Positions 10,690-21,292 of a stretch of 64,000 nt of DNA are shown piece by piece (position 1 is the first letter of the stretch; every line of letters starts with the position of its first letter). The notes beneath the pieces are model-generated. The model saw nothing but the letters and a program-made list of their open reading frames with translations. It ran no database searches and was not told where the DNA came from. The position numbers and the translations under genes were made by a program. Origin of the DNA: Agapetus fuscipes (lineage: Eukaryota; Arthropoda; Insecta; Trichoptera; Glossosomatidae); contig OX637344.1 in assembly GCA_951799405.1 (NCBI GenBank), forward strand, positions 5,704,001-5,768,000, given 5' to 3'.

Positions 10690-13326
10690 ACTTTCCTACG
10701 AGCAAGCGAGAATTAGATGCGTAATCTCATTTACAAACACCTAGATGTCTGCAATGATCAAGCATGACGTCTTCTCTATAAACTAATTAATTACTCCATA
10801 TATTATTTTTGCAAATTCCATTTTTGTCCTGAAATATGACTTTGACCGTTCCCCGTTGAATTGCGCCCTCAGCAGGGAGCACTGTTCAGGGTCATTCCGT
10901 TAATCTTTCTTAGCATCAAAACCTTTCTACATCAATACCTACTCGTTTGCTCCAGGGAGACCTGGTTGGTGTCCATTTTTTTTTATTATTTAAATGAATG
11001 TTTCTTTTTCTTCTTATGTATTCTTTCAACTCGCATATTCATTTATGCTCAACTGCAGAAAGCTGTCTGTTTTTGTCTCCGACCCACAGTATCAACTCCT
11101 TGCGAGTTGGATCAGGTAATTTGGCCAGGTCGTGAGTCAGAATCCAGCGGGTTCTCTTCGGAGAATGGATCTGTACTTTCTTTCTTGTTTACATGTTTTG
11201 GACGCGGGTTGTCTTTTGATTGCGGACTCAAAGTACACACTCTCATGAGTGATGTCAGGTAATTTGGCCAGGTCACAATCCAAGGTCACCAGCTGTTTAT
11301 CCAACACTGTACCTTCTTTAATCTGTTTCATTGTTTTTGTATTTTATTACTTTGTCTACGTTTATTGCCTTCGTGATTTTTCAACTTTCCAAGTTTTGAT
11401 AAAAACTTGGTGGCGCTCAAAAAGGGAACGAGAAGGAGAGCTGAGCTAGTCCAGATGTAGACATCAAGAGAACATCTGTGAACATCATAGGCAATACACC
11501 TTGACAAAGGTGGTATGCTGCCGAACGCTGTGAATGCGTGGGAAGACGTAGCGAGCACGTCTTGGGAAAGGGTGGAGCCCTTGCCGGTAACGCTGGAGTG
11601 CGTTGGAGCAGTCCAAGGGGACTGGACACAATCTGGGATGATTGTGGGGCGCTTGGGAGAAGCGTGAGGAGTGGTTTGACGTAACCAGGATACTCCTGCA
11701 ATCCAACGGGATTGGCAACGCCGGAGTGCGTTGGAAGTCTTACGAGACTTGAAGTCCGACGGGACTTGGTACCAGTCTGACGAGACTTGGGGGAGTCTGC
11801 TGACTCATTTTTTGAAATCACCTTGGAGTGATGGGTACGCCAGGCTTGCATCTTCGGATGGCGCCAATGGATTGTACCCCTGTGTTTATTTATCATGTTA
11901 TTTATTGACGGAAGGAAGGTTTTCGCCATGTGGGCAAAACCTGAGGACACACTGGAACCCAAGGAGAAGAGTGGTATGAAGATTGACCACCTCCTGAAGC
12001 CAGGCCTAGACTACTAAAAGCATTGTTAGCTGGGAAAGTCACCACGGCGTAGTGTTTGCCGGGGAGTTTAGTTATTGTCATGTACGTCGGCGTATACTGC
12101 CCTGAGTCAGTATATACCGAATGTTGACTTACTCGAAACCCCTCAGAAGGGCGTGCTTCGGGGCGTACGTTAGTTACCACCCTATACCTGCCCGGGCAAT
12201 GATCAACGCTTCTTCGTTGTTCATTGAAGCAAAAACCCTAGCACCCAACTTTGTGACTAGGGCTAGAGTCCTAAATCGTCGCTGGTCGGAGCGGTCAAGA
12301 AATGCCGACAGAGTGTGGTCAGTACTGTGTCTTCAGACCGGTATTGTCACATCTCGAGCAGGAGATCTTCACCTCTACTTCAATACCACAACATCTGTCT
12401 AATATTTTTGTATTTTCTCATGTAATTCATGTATGTAATATGTATACCCTGTACTTCATGTATATAATATGTATAACCTGTACTTCCCACTCCCAGGATT
12501 ACCTGTGTTGAATAGTGAGATCAGTGTGTCACGCCCTCTCGCGTTGCACTGGCCAATGAACGGGCCACCTCATTGTTTTTCCATGGTGTTCTTACCTCCT
12601 CTCCGCCTCTCTTGGTTTCTTATCGGTTCTTCCAAAAGAGTGTGAATCGAACCGAAGGATCATAAGTAGTTAGATCCTTTCCTTTTGTAACCCACATGTA
12701 ACAGACAACTTGTTATTGTTTTGTATGAGAGCTCACCACGTTGTGCTTATTGACTGCTTGCTGGATGATTTTGGTCTGTTAGGCAGGTAGATACCTAAAA
12801 ATAAAATTCTGTGTACCAAGGCAAAATTTTTGTGTTTTCAAGAGCAATAAGTGAAAAACGAGCTAGACTCGTTAGTGCTTAGGGTCCTGTACCCCAAATG
12901 TGAATTGTGTGCCACCATTTAAACTTAGAACAAAGACCAAATTCAACTTAATAATCATGACTTAACTTTTTATTATTTTACAAGAACAAAAAAATCACTT
13001 TTACAATTTCATTTTATTTTGTCTTAACTATGTAATGTACAAATTTATTTCTGTGTCAATTTCAATTTGCTTTGTCTCATAATCTTTTACACCATTTCTT
13101 ATACATATTTTAAACCTGTTTCAGAGCTACCTGTGTACAATTCATGTCGTCTGCGTACGACCTCTTCTCTGTATGTCTTGTTCAACCACCGCCACCTACG
13201 CTTCGCACTGACTGGTATACTGTTAAACATATATTTTAAACTAACTATGTCTGAACACAACGTCAAAAACTCACTTCGCTGGATTCTCTGCGCGAGGTGC
13301 GTTTTTGCCTCAGCGACGAGCGGGAA
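10690..13326 (+). other. Non-coding interior of the LTR element
   Basis: No gag, protease, RT or RNase H motif is visible. A 181-codon minus ORF at 11417-11962 has low-complexity composition and no family resemblance, so it is treated as fortuitous. 11590-11790 holds repeated GTGCGTTGGA blocks and several AGTC..GACT hairpins. 12415-12485 holds two copies of a 33-bp TGTATGTAATATGTATA-type unit. A purine stretch GAGCGGGAA directly precedes the 3' LTR. Confidence 0.6.
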
Positions 13327-14416
13327 TGTCAGGTAGCTAGCATGTCAGATAGCTACCTGTGGAAAAAAGAAGAAGAAGAAGACATGATCTGTCAAAACAT
13401 TATACCTGTCAAAGGAAAAATAATGTCTTTACCAACTTGAAAGAAATTGAAGCGCATCTTTAGCCACAGAAATTGAACCGGATCCCAATGAGAGGAAGAA
13501 GACAGGCTGAGATTGTCAGTTAGGAGGGAAACACTTAAAATCCCCCGTTAAGCTCCGCATCGCGCTGGTAGGGAGTTTATAAAAGGCGTCGACCTCCCAC
13601 AATCGAGGACACAAACTCTGAGGACACAAACTCTGAGGACACAAGCTCTTCAACACCTGAACCAATAACACCTACCAGGCGTGGCCAAGAACATCTATCG
13701 GAGAAGGCTTGAGTCGCCGTTGTTGCCTGCACTACACAGCCCCTGGCCGCGCCTGGGTCCCCCGTGGCGGATTCCTCGGAAGGAAGGAGCCCCTGCTTTA
13801 CCCGTCGCAAGCGCCCGCTTGGCTACTCCTTGATATCCGGAGCCCCGTGCCCAAAGTTCCTCGGGAGGACGGAGCACCGGCCCCGTCCAGCCGAGCGCAC
13901 CCGTCTTATCGCTGGCTGAGCCCCGTGCCGCAATTCCTCGGAGTGTGGAGCCCCGACATCCCGCCAAAAGCGTTGGCGTGCCCGAGGCCGGCGCCCCAGC
14001 ATCGACTACCCGCATCCCAGCACCAAGACTTCTCTCCATCCCCGTGAGCTAATCGAAAATTTAAATACATTATCTAATTTCACCTAGAACCAGTCAGTCG
14101 TGCAGTTTAGCGTGGTGATGCTCTCATTTCTCATAATTTAAAATAAATCCCGTCTTTCCTTTACCCGGTTTTTCTCTCCATCACCTATATTTTTTAACCT
14201 CTTTAGCATCAGTGGAAAGCGAGCAAGGTGTTGGGCCTGAACACCACCCTGAGGAGTCTTTAGCTAGCCGGGCAACTGCAAAAGCGCGCAACCTAACCTC
14301 AAAGGGCCCCCTTGTCAGTAAAATCCGTCCTAACCTCCAAATGGCCTGCCTTTCCAGGTAGGGCCATGGAGGTTCAGTGGAGCGCCTGTAGTGGAGCGCC
14401 TTCAGTGGTCATCACA
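13327..14416 (+). repeat. 3' LTR of the 8819-14416 element
   Basis: Matches the 5' LTR over 1082 bp without differences that I can see, which implies a recent insertion. It ends GGTCATCACA and is followed by the target duplication AAGG. Confidence 0.88.
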
Positions 14417-14420
14417 AAGG

Positions 14421-14512
14421 TTTGAAATAAACACCGAAACGGGAAATCATTTCTGACACCCTCGGCGGGATTCGAACCCGAGCTCTTCCATCTGAGCTAT
14501 CGCCAGGACTCT
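14421..14512 (-). repeat. tRNA-SINE (family B), 5' tRNA-like head
   Basis: Continuation of the copy at 8699-8814. On the minus strand it carries a B box GGTTCGAATCCCGCC and an A-box TAGCTCAGAT, preceded by TCCTGGCGA. It lacks about 20 bp of the tRNA region compared with the copy at 42705. Confidence 0.85.
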
Positions 14513-14842
14513 TTAAAAATATCTTACACATCTGTATCCTCTTTCTCTTCTTATTCTTCCGCCTCATTCTTACCTCTTCTTTTTCTGCTTCTTACCCTTC
14601 TACTGTAAATAGCCACCCCCTCTCCGAGTTGGCTACATGTGTGGTGTGTTTTCCCGCGCAGGAGGCGCTCGCAGTCCCGCCGTAGGGCGCTGCGCGGCCC
14701 CACTAACGCCCTGGGCCCCGCGGGCCCCCACACCGCCTCAGAGCCCTCCCTCCTGCCCCTAGGCGGCGGGGGCTTCCCACCCGGGACCACGGTAGACGAG
14801 CTTCACTGGTATAGCAGGCGGAGGCACTACGGTACTCTATCT
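14513..14842. other. Pyrimidine-rich then GC-rich patch, no gene supported
   Basis: A CTTCTT-rich stretch (14530-14600) is followed by a GC-rich patch (14650-14800) of unknown origin. Short ORFs on both strands show no family features. It may be a transposon 5' UTR, but nothing proves it. Confidence 0.4.
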
Positions 14843-15205
14843 ATATCTATACAAATTAAAATCCAAACGTAAAATGAACATAAACCCAGCAACTTTGGCT
14901 GACCTTCCCTGGCAGGCCCGGATGAAAGGCGGTTCGAGCGGTGCGGCCGAACCAGAGCCCCCCGTCCTAGGAGCCCCCAAGACGTTTTATAAAAACATTC
15001 TTATTAACTTATACTTTTTTTACTCTCGTTGTTTACACTCGTTTTTACTGAAATATATATATACACCCCGCCATCCTGGCTATACGCGAGGATGGCGGGT
15101 GGGAGAAGGGAGTTGGGGTCCCTCATGACTTTCCCCGCACCAGCGCCCCCAGTGGTCTTAATCAGGGCCTGTTCCCTGGAATAGGGGTAACATTGGCATA
15201 GTGTA
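14843..15205 (-). repeat. Family A repeat interrupted by a hAT MITE
   Basis: The left part (14843-14912) reads AAATCCAAACGTAAAATGAA then CAACTTTGGCTGACCTTCCC. The right part (15180-15205) resumes with AATAGGGGTAACATTGGCAT. The two join at the 8-bp TSD of the MITE inserted between them. Confidence 0.75.
14913..15171. mobile_element. hAT-type MITE, 259 bp, TSD TTCCCTGG
   Basis: Ends CAGGCCCGGAT and (reverse) CAGGCCCTGAT are imperfect TIRs. The perfect 8-bp duplication TTCCCTGG lies at 14905-14912 and 15172-15179. It has no coding capacity. The insertion exactly splits a family A copy, confirming both boundaries. Confidence 0.88.
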
Positions 15206-15799
15206 TGTTATGTTAAAATTGAAAGGTATCTCCAGGATACTTACTTCCGGCTAGCTCTCATCAGCATCACTCTCAGGGCGTGGGGTTCTTTCTTTCGGTT
15301 GCTCACTTGTATTTTGGGTAAGGGTTTTATAATTAAAATATAAGTTTAACATGAACAAATAAGGGTTTATTTACTGTAATAATATGGGGGAAAAAGAGGA
15401 AATAAGGGAAGGGCCTGACCTGCTCTTTGTCACTAAAACTGGAGTTACGAACTGAAGGCCTGGGGCAGAACCCCAGGCTAGCGGTGGCTCTCGAGGCGGA
15501 CGCCTCCACACGTCGGAGCCCCTGGGTGGGCGCTCCTATGCACCCGTCTCTGGTCTACAAGGCGGGCGCCTTGGATGGCGGAGGCTCCAAGTAGAAGGGG
15601 AGGGAGCTCCGTTGCTTGGGTGCTTGGTGCTTTGTCGCCGACGTCTCGCCCAGGACTGCCGAGCGATAATCGACAGCCCGATCAGATCCCACGTCGCAGT
15701 CCGGCTGCTTCCGTGACCGTTCGGCTCTGTTCGGCCCACAAACACACACTGCACACTTCGGGATTGTTTTTTTTATATATGTTATAAAATAACATAACA
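15206..15799 (-). mobile_element. Solo LTR, 594 bp, TSD TGTA
   Basis: Begins TGTTATGTTA and ends TAACATAACA (perfect 10-bp inverted ends, TG..CA), flanked by TGTA at 15202-15205 and 15800-15803. It shares an internal block with the LTRs at 24782 and 27305 (AATTAAAATATAAGTTTAAC here versus AATTAAAACACAAGTTTAAC there, then GTTTATTTAC). It is therefore a related LTR family read on the minus strand. A single LTR with a TSD implies recombination between two LTRs of a once complete element. Confidence 0.85.
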
Positions 15800-16046
15800 T
15801 GTAGTCCGTTGGGTCCGTAGTCCAGTGGTAGTCCGTAGTCCACTTCGGACTCATAAATGGAAGGTTGTGGGTTCGAATGCCGGTGAAGCACAAAAAAAAA
15901 CATTTATATTTTCAAATATGCTCTTCGCTGGGTTGAAAAATTCATAAATCTTTACCAAAGACTAGTCACTAAACGGTCCATCCAGACTTACAACAACTGG
16001 GTCTTGCTTGAGTATTGACGCTTTGTAGCGACGACGAAGCTCGTAA
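15800..16046 (+). repeat. 5S/tRNA SINE family C, tRNA part and body
   Basis: Carries the tRNA-like region (TAGTCCAGTGGTAGTCC A box, GGGTTCGAATGCCGG B box) and the family body (CTTCGCTGGGTTGAAAAATT, TTTACCAAAGACTAGTCACT, CAACAACTGGGTCTTGCTTG). The 5S-like head is absent and the 3' part is cut by an inverted-repeat element. Confidence 0.75.
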
Positions 16047-16500
16047 ACACCTCTGCGGCACTACAACAAGTGTCATAGACCCTTAGAGTCTCTGAAATCA
16101 AGGGAAGTCTTTCGCACAAGATTTCTTTAAAAAAAATGTGAACCACTTTTTACAATATGGGTGGTCAGCCTCATACCAACCTATACGTCAAGGAGCTCTA
16201 TAAACCAATAAATATATTAAGAAAGCAAAAATAAAAACATAGTTTTCTTCGCGGGTTGAGGTTAATGTCTCTAGCGTTTCCAGAGTGTAAACACAACATT
16301 TTCAAGAGAACAACTAACAAAAATTTTAATGTCTAAAAACTACAATAGTGTATTCAGAAGAAAGCTTTAGCGGGCAGATTTATGACGGGTTGACGAATAT
16401 CTGAGGTTCTTCCTACTTATCCTGTTGCGGAGACTTCCTAAATTTCACAGAATCTAGGGATCTATGACATTTTTTGAAGTTCCGCAGAGGTGTGGCCGTG
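16047..16500. repeat. Inverted-repeat (fold-back) element
   Basis: Arms of about 75 bp: CACCTCTGCGGCACT...GTCATAGACCC..GGGAAGTCTT at the left and its imperfect reverse complement (GGAGACTTCC...GTCATAGATC read inverted, GCAGAGGTGTGG) at the right. Between them sits a 5'-end fragment of family A (16135-16206). No ORF. The exact ends and TSD are unclear. Confidence 0.65.
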
Positions 16501-16918
16501 TGGGTGTTGGTGATGTGGCAGTTGATGTTTTGATCCTTTGTAGCAGGGCTGTTAGCTGTGTAGTGTCGTGTTGTTTGTTGTGTTCAGTGCTGTGTGTTGT
16601 GTTGTCTTTGTTTTGGAAGTGGTGATTAATATTGGTCTCGTATAACCCAGGTCGAAATTAGGGTGGAAATGCAGATACCAGGAACTTGTTCTATAACCGG
16701 TGTGATATTGACTACAAAGGAATAAATGTGAGTCGTTCTACGAGTTGTCCTTGACGAAAGGAGGAGGTATAAGTGAGGATATTTTCATCAGAACATATGT
16801 CGTTGTAGTAGATCTTAGATCTGTTTACTATACAACTCCCTCATTTAACGCAGCAGACCAGCTATATGCATCTTCCAATTCTATCGTTTCCATTATATTT
16901 TTAATTCATTCCCGATTT
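16501..16918. other. TG-rich intergenic stretch, no gene seen
   Basis: About 16500-16610 is rich in TGTTG/GTGTT words. No coding or RNA feature is supported. Confidence 0.4.
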
Positions 16919-17395
16919 ATAATAATAATAATAATAATAATATTAGGATGATTTATTTGGTGAGCGCTGTTTTTGTGTGTATCACACCTCAACAGCCCTC
17001 TGCGAGCTTGGTCGTCGCTGTAGAAAGCGCCAATTCTCAAGCGAGACCCAGTTGTTGTAAGGTTGGATGGACCTTTCAGTGACCGGTCTTTGGTAAAGGT
17101 TTATGAATTTTTCAACTCAGCGAAGAGCACATTCGAAATATAAATGGTATATTTTTGTGCTCCGCCGGGATCCGAATCCACAACCTTCCATTTACGAGTC
17201 CGAAGTGTTGCCACTACGGACTACGGACCGGTCCAAGATGCCAACGACACGCGGTGTACGTGAGCGGTCACCCATCCAAGTACTGTCCGCGCCCAATGTT
17301 GCTTAACTACGGTAACGATCTATGGTGCTTTCAACATGGCTACCGGTGCTTTCAACATGGCTAACGTCGTTATGGTTGATACGACTGAGAATACG
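16919..17395 (-). repeat. 5S rRNA/tRNA chimeric SINE (family C), near full length
   Basis: Read on the minus strand: a 5S rRNA-like head (17372 to 17240, GTTAAGCAACATTGGGCGCG, GTACTTGGATGGGTGACCGC, ACACCGCGTGTCGTTGGC), then a tRNA-like segment (B box GGATTCGGATCCCGG), then the family body, ending in an (ATT)n tail at 16919-16945. The head contains a 19-bp tandem duplication (CCATGTTGAAAGCACC twice). Both parts are classes of RNA polymerase III internal promoter. This is a retrotransposed repeat and not a functional 5S gene. Confidence 0.85.
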
Positions 17396-17587
17396 ACGAC
17401 AAAACTATTTTCCATGACTTGAAGTTGCTGTTGCAAGAACTAAAAGACGCATCGTTAGCATTAGTTTTTAAAAAAAAAAAATTTTTTTTAAATAAAATCG
17501 CTTACTATTAATCGGAATTTTCGAAGATCGGTCATACATTACGGAATATGCAAATTGCTAGCTATTTTTTGAAAATACAGAAACTAT

Positions 17588-17823
17588 AGGTTGGTATGAG
17601 GCTGACCACCCATACTGTAAAAAATGGTTCACTTTGCCAATGTCACCCCTGTTTCAGGGAAGGTCGGCAAAAGTTGTGGGGCTTATGTTCATTTGAGGTT
17701 TGGATTTTATTTGTAAGTACACATTCAGCATTTGTAAGCGCGAACTACACTTGTTGGTTTGTGGGCATACATCTGAGAGCTTTAAATGAATATATCCATG
17801 CAACTTAGATTATAGATTATAGA
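17588..17823 (+). repeat. Family A repeat, full-length-like
   Basis: Runs from TATAGGTTGGTATGAGGCTG to the tail TGCAACTTAGATTATAGATT. Belongs to the subgroup with GCATACATCTGAGAGCTTTA near the 3' end. Confidence 0.88.
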
Positions 17824-17938
17824 TCCCCTTCTACTCTATATCTCTATGTAATAATACGTAATAGTGTTCATGATCAACTTTTTATTCCAGCATTATATCA
17901 CACAAAATGTTAAAACTTTTATGTAGCGATAAGTATTC

Positions 17939-18173
17939 TAATCTAATCTAATCTAAGTTGCAAATATATGTTACATTGGAGATTCACATTACATGCATTC
18001 TCACAACCAGACTCGTACAAGTTCGCGCTTGCACATGCCTCATGTGAACCTACAACATAAAAACCAAATCTCCAATGGACATACACCCTGCAACTCTTGC
18101 CGTCCTTCCCTGAGACAGGGGTAACATTGGCAAAGTGAACCATTTTTACAGCATGGGTGGTCAGCCTCATATT
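17939..18173 (-). repeat. Family A repeat just upstream of a coding exon
   Basis: The tail is at the left (CTAATCTAATCTAATCTAAG) and the 5' end at GGTCAGCCTCATA. It lies 55 bp before the acceptor of the first visible exon of the SAXO-like gene, so it sits inside that gene's intron. Confidence 0.88.
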
Positions 18174-18227
18174 AAATATTCTAATTATTATTTGATCATT
18201 AATAAAATCCAATGTATTTTTTTGTAG

Positions 18228-18400
18228 ATTGCCAACGAGACAACCTCTTCCTGGAGACGGGATCTTTAAAAGACGTTACAACTGAATACAAGCAGAACTT
18301 TGGTCCTCCGAGGATAAATCCTGAAGAAGAGATACTGGTAGACGGCACAAAGTCCAACTCACAATCTCTGGAAAACCTGCAACAAAAGCTGGATGAGAAT
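18228..18400 (+). CDS. SAXO/MAP6-like microtubule-associated protein, first visible exon
   Basis: Gene-level note: seven exons (18228-18400, 18700-18820, 18900-19879, 21050-21292, 23810-23931, 28379-28515, 28985-29271) join in one frame with consensus splice sites. They give about 620 residues, and the start lies upstream in unidentified exon(s). The protein carries tandem 40-46-residue modules of the form L.lEGe....pEYK..F..fP, resembling the Mn-type repeats of SAXO (stabiliser of axonemal microtubules)/MAP6 proteins, which bind and stabilise ciliary or flagellar microtubules. This exon begins after TTTTTTTGTAG with two bases of a split codon and ends AAT before GTAAGT. It encodes the first EYK module (TTEYKQNFGPPRI). 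The family assignment rests on repeat pattern only. Confidence 0.75.
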
Positions 18401-18699
18401 GTAAGTTGATATATATTTGTTAATGAAAAGACACTTACATCGTGATAGATCAATCCTTCAGCTGAAGACTTTGTATAATCAGGAAGTTGACTTTAAAGAC
18501 ATGTACTGTTTACATTCGCTCAAACACGCACAAACCCTTTTTTGTCCTTTGTTTATAAATGTCTATTCCGACGTATAACAAAAAGAAAAAAAAATCAAAT
18601 ACACCACTTATTTATGAGTCCAATGAGAAGAATGCGTGTAAGGTGTCTACCTTTATTTATTTAGTGTGGGCCAAAATCATGCAAATTGATTTCTTTCAG

Positions 18700-18820
18700 G
18701 AAAATTTACTAGCCACGCATTTTTCTACTCAATCAGTCAGTGAAGCTGACATCAGCAAGACGTTTGCCCCTGTCATTAGTTATAGAAGAAGACCTCCGTC
18801 TCCAGGGTTGTGCTTTGAAG
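18700..18820 (+). CDS. SAXO-like gene, exon 2 of those visible
   Basis: Acceptor TTTCTTTCAG before 18700, donor GTAAGT at 18821. 121 nt encode ENLLATHFSTQSVSEADISK then TFAPVISYRRRPPSPGLCFE. It leaves one base (G) to be completed by AT of the next exon, giving Asp. The phase fits on both sides. Confidence 0.8.
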
Positions 18821-18899
18821 GTAAGTTCGTCCTCCAGCAATCTCATCATTACCAGATAAATGCATGGCCTGTAAATATTGAAAATACATTCCTTTACAG

Positions 18900-19879
18900 A
18901 TGAGATGTTGTATCAAACTGAAAATAGCCAACAGTTTGTCGAATACATTCTCCAGAAGAGACCTGAACTCCTTCGAAAAGACACCGAGTTGAAGTTAGAA
19001 GGCGAAATGAGCACACTTACAGAAACTAGAGATAAGTTTGTCACATTCGACAGTAATTGCAGACGACCGCCATTAGCAAAACGGGACGCAAACCTCCAGA
19101 TGGAGGGAGAGCATTTCCATTTCCCGGAATACAAAGAAGTCTTCAAAGACTTCCCGAGACACAAAGTTCTTCCTGTGAAACCAAACTCAAGCCTGCATGT
19201 AAATAAAGAAGACAAGATGGATTGTTGTTCAGAGACAATCACCACGTTTGTGCAACACGTGTTGTCTGCAAGACCAGAAAGTTTCAAAAGGCCTTCCAGC
19301 TTATCCTGCGAAGGAGTGTTTGATCTGTTGCCTGAATACAAAGCGTCATTTAAAGAATTCCCAACCAAGAGGAAACCTTCCATCCGACACTCTGAAAACT
19401 TGAAACTAGAAGGAGAGTTTTATTCTACACCTGAATACAAAGACAAGTTCACTGGATTGCCGACGGTGAAGTTAAAAGCGACTAAGCACTTAGATACGCT
19501 TATTTTGGGAGACGACACGACGTGGTCTTCCCTCAGTCGTACAGATGCGCTTCCTGCCGATGTTCCCAAGATTATAATGCCTGAAGGTAGTCTTCCTGTG
19601 TCCACAGATAACTCTGCGCTATACGCCAGGCCTGCGCCATCGTTGCCAGCTCCCCTGCCTGCTAGAAACTTGAGATCGCCTTCCCCAAGGGTCACAAACT
19701 TCGATACAAATCTTTCTTCCAATAAATACGACTACAGAAAAAGCTTTCCGGATTTCTTTCCCAGCAAAATGTCTTCAAGAGCGACGTCTCCGGTCGATCG
19801 TGTTAAAAGTAGACCTCCTGTTGTTAAGCGGACCAGCAGTTGGTCCCGCAAAACCTCTGCTAATAGAGCCAGCTCCAAG
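18900..19879 (+). CDS. SAXO-like gene, main repeat exon
   Basis: Acceptor CCTTTACAG before 18900, donor AAG|GTGGGT at 19880. 326 codons hold at least four repeat modules: LKLEGEMSTLTETRDKF, LQMEGEHFHFPEYKEVF, LSCEGVFDLLPEYKASF and LKLEGEFYSTPEYKDKF, spaced about 45 residues apart. Two VxYIL/VQHVLxxRPE motifs (FVEYILQKRPELLRK, FVQHVLSARPESFKR) also repeat. The C-terminal part is Ser/Pro/Arg-rich (SKMSSRATSPVDRVKSRPPV) and likely disordered and basic. Reading through the donor gives VGPL and a stop, so an alternative short 3' end is possible. Confidence 0.85.
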
Positions 19880-19901
19880 GTGGGTCCTCTGTAAATACTA
19901 A

Positions 19902-20066
19902 GTCCCTTTTTACACGGCACAGAACGGTTGATGGATTGGTGTACGAAGCGTATGGGAATATTAGTAGATGTGAACTTTCACACGATCCGGTGTGGTTTGT
20001 CCGGTGATCCCATACATTTCGCGACCGGATCCAGACCGACGCTGGACCGTGTGAAAACGGGGTACC
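19902..20066. repeat. Short TIR element (MITE-like), pair of the 8139 copy
   Basis: Ends CCCTTTTTACACGGCACAG and GGACCGTGTGAAAACGGGG are inverted. It shares an internal GGTTTGTCC.G.GATCCCAT and TTTCGCGACCG with 8139-8297. It lies in the intron after the main repeat exon. Confidence 0.65.
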
Positions 20067-21049
20067 TAATTGTATATAAAGTCAATTGTACATTTCAGAC
20101 TAGTGTCTCTCATCTAATCTTAAATTTAAGCATGTATAAATATTTAAATTACAAACAATGCTAAAGCAGATTCATCCTTACAAATTATTTTTGTGTTGAA
20201 AATGCATGAAATTAAGTAAATCCGAACTGTTAATTAATGCGAATAAAGCAAAAAGAAATCAGCGATCTTCCCGAAGTAAAGTTGAAAGCTATAATGGTGT
20301 AATGCCCATCATGTAATTTTTTGTATAAAGTGAATAGCTATTTAAATTTTAAATCATTAAAGTAATATTTTTTATTCCTTAACTTTTTTTTCCATTTTCT
20401 TCTTTTTCCTACAAGTTTTTTACTTCTATTTTTTTTTAATCCGACTTAGGTACATATTATGCATGTTTTATTTAAAAAAATTCCTAGGTATCTACATATT
20501 TAAACTTAATCGTTATGTACTTACCTACTTAATTTGCTTTTACATAATCTTTACTTCATCGTGTAAAATATAAGCTCTCAGGCAGTCAAGATTTTTTAAA
20601 TGTTATAAATACATGGAAACACTGAGAATGATTTTCTCAACATTTCCATACATTTATCTGATTTAAAAAAATCCTAGATAGTACTTATATTAATTAAATA
20701 AACTATTATCCTAGATAGTAGATTCCCAACTTCGGTTCTATACCACTCAAATCGTTGGATTAATGCTTGTTTATCTTATGCCCATCAAAAGTAATTTCAC
20801 ATGAGCAATGTTTGTATATGTACCAACTGGACCAATGTGTCTTACGAAAACTGGAAATTGGATTAAAAACATTCAAAACAACTCTCACATTATCGTGTTT
20901 TACTTTTTTCTGACAATTTCATTGAAAGGTAATCTTTGAATGAAATGATTGATAAGCCAAACAAGCACTGGGGGGGACGAAATGACAAACATAAAATAAA
21001 TGTTGAAATAAGAAAGAAGTCTGGATGCCATTTTTGTTTTTCATTTTAG
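20067..21049 (+). other. Intron of the SAXO-like gene
   Basis: AT-rich. 20720-20890 shares a block with 54400-54560 (GAGCAATGTTTG, GGACCAATGTGTCTTA, TTATCGTGTTTTAC), so it contains an unnamed dispersed repeat. No other feature is seen. Confidence 0.55.
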
Positions 21050-21292
21050 GATAGAAAAGATGACAATAGGGACGTAGAAAACAACAATGATGTCGCATCA
21101 GAGACAAAAGCTTACATGGACTATGGCACCGTGCGGCGGTACAGGCCGATGAAGGAACCTGACAGCGTGGTGCTGGAGGGAAGGAGTGAAAGCCAGCCAG
21201 GATACAGAAAGGCTTATGTGGACTATCTCATCAGAGAAAGACCCAAGATACTGCCGTTGGAAAATGAAAATGTTGGTGATCAAAAACCACCG
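21050..21292 (+). CDS. SAXO-like gene, exon 4 of those visible
   Basis: Acceptor TTTTCATTTTAG, donor GTAAAA. 81 codons in phase 0 on both sides. It encodes another module pair: YMDYGTVRRYRPMKEPDSVV, LEGRSESQPGYRKAYVDYLI then RERPKILP. The module keeps L.EG and GYR..YVDY, a variant of the EYK..F core. Confidence 0.85.

Larger units (their letters stand above)
8819..14416 (+). mobile_element. Gypsy-like LTR retrotransposon, degenerate interior, TSD AAGG
   Basis: Two direct repeats of about 1.09 kb flank a 3.4-kb interior. They are bounded by a 4-bp duplication AAGG (8815-8818 and 14417-14420), the size made by gypsy-group integrases. LTRs start TGTCAGGTAG and end ACA. A TGGCGCC primer-binding site follows the left LTR after one base, so the element points right. 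The only pol trace is an integrase fragment near 10390-10600, with no gag or RT recognisable. The element is therefore non-autonomous despite nearly identical LTRs. It interrupts a family B SINE. Confidence 0.9.

Noticed and set aside
11417..11962. 181-codon minus-strand ORF
   Set aside because: Low-complexity composition, antisense to the element, no motif. Likely a chance ORF in GC-richer repeat DNA.
16919..17395. Functional 5S rRNA gene
   Set aside because: The 5S-like part is fused to a tRNA-like unit and SINE body, is duplicated internally and diverges in the stems. It is a SINE head.
18559..18699. Extension of SAXO-like exon 2 upstream to a 114-codon ORF
   Set aside because: The upstream part is poly-A/lysine rich and lies before a strong acceptor (TTTCTTTCAG). 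Splicing in phase with the previous exon explains the data better.
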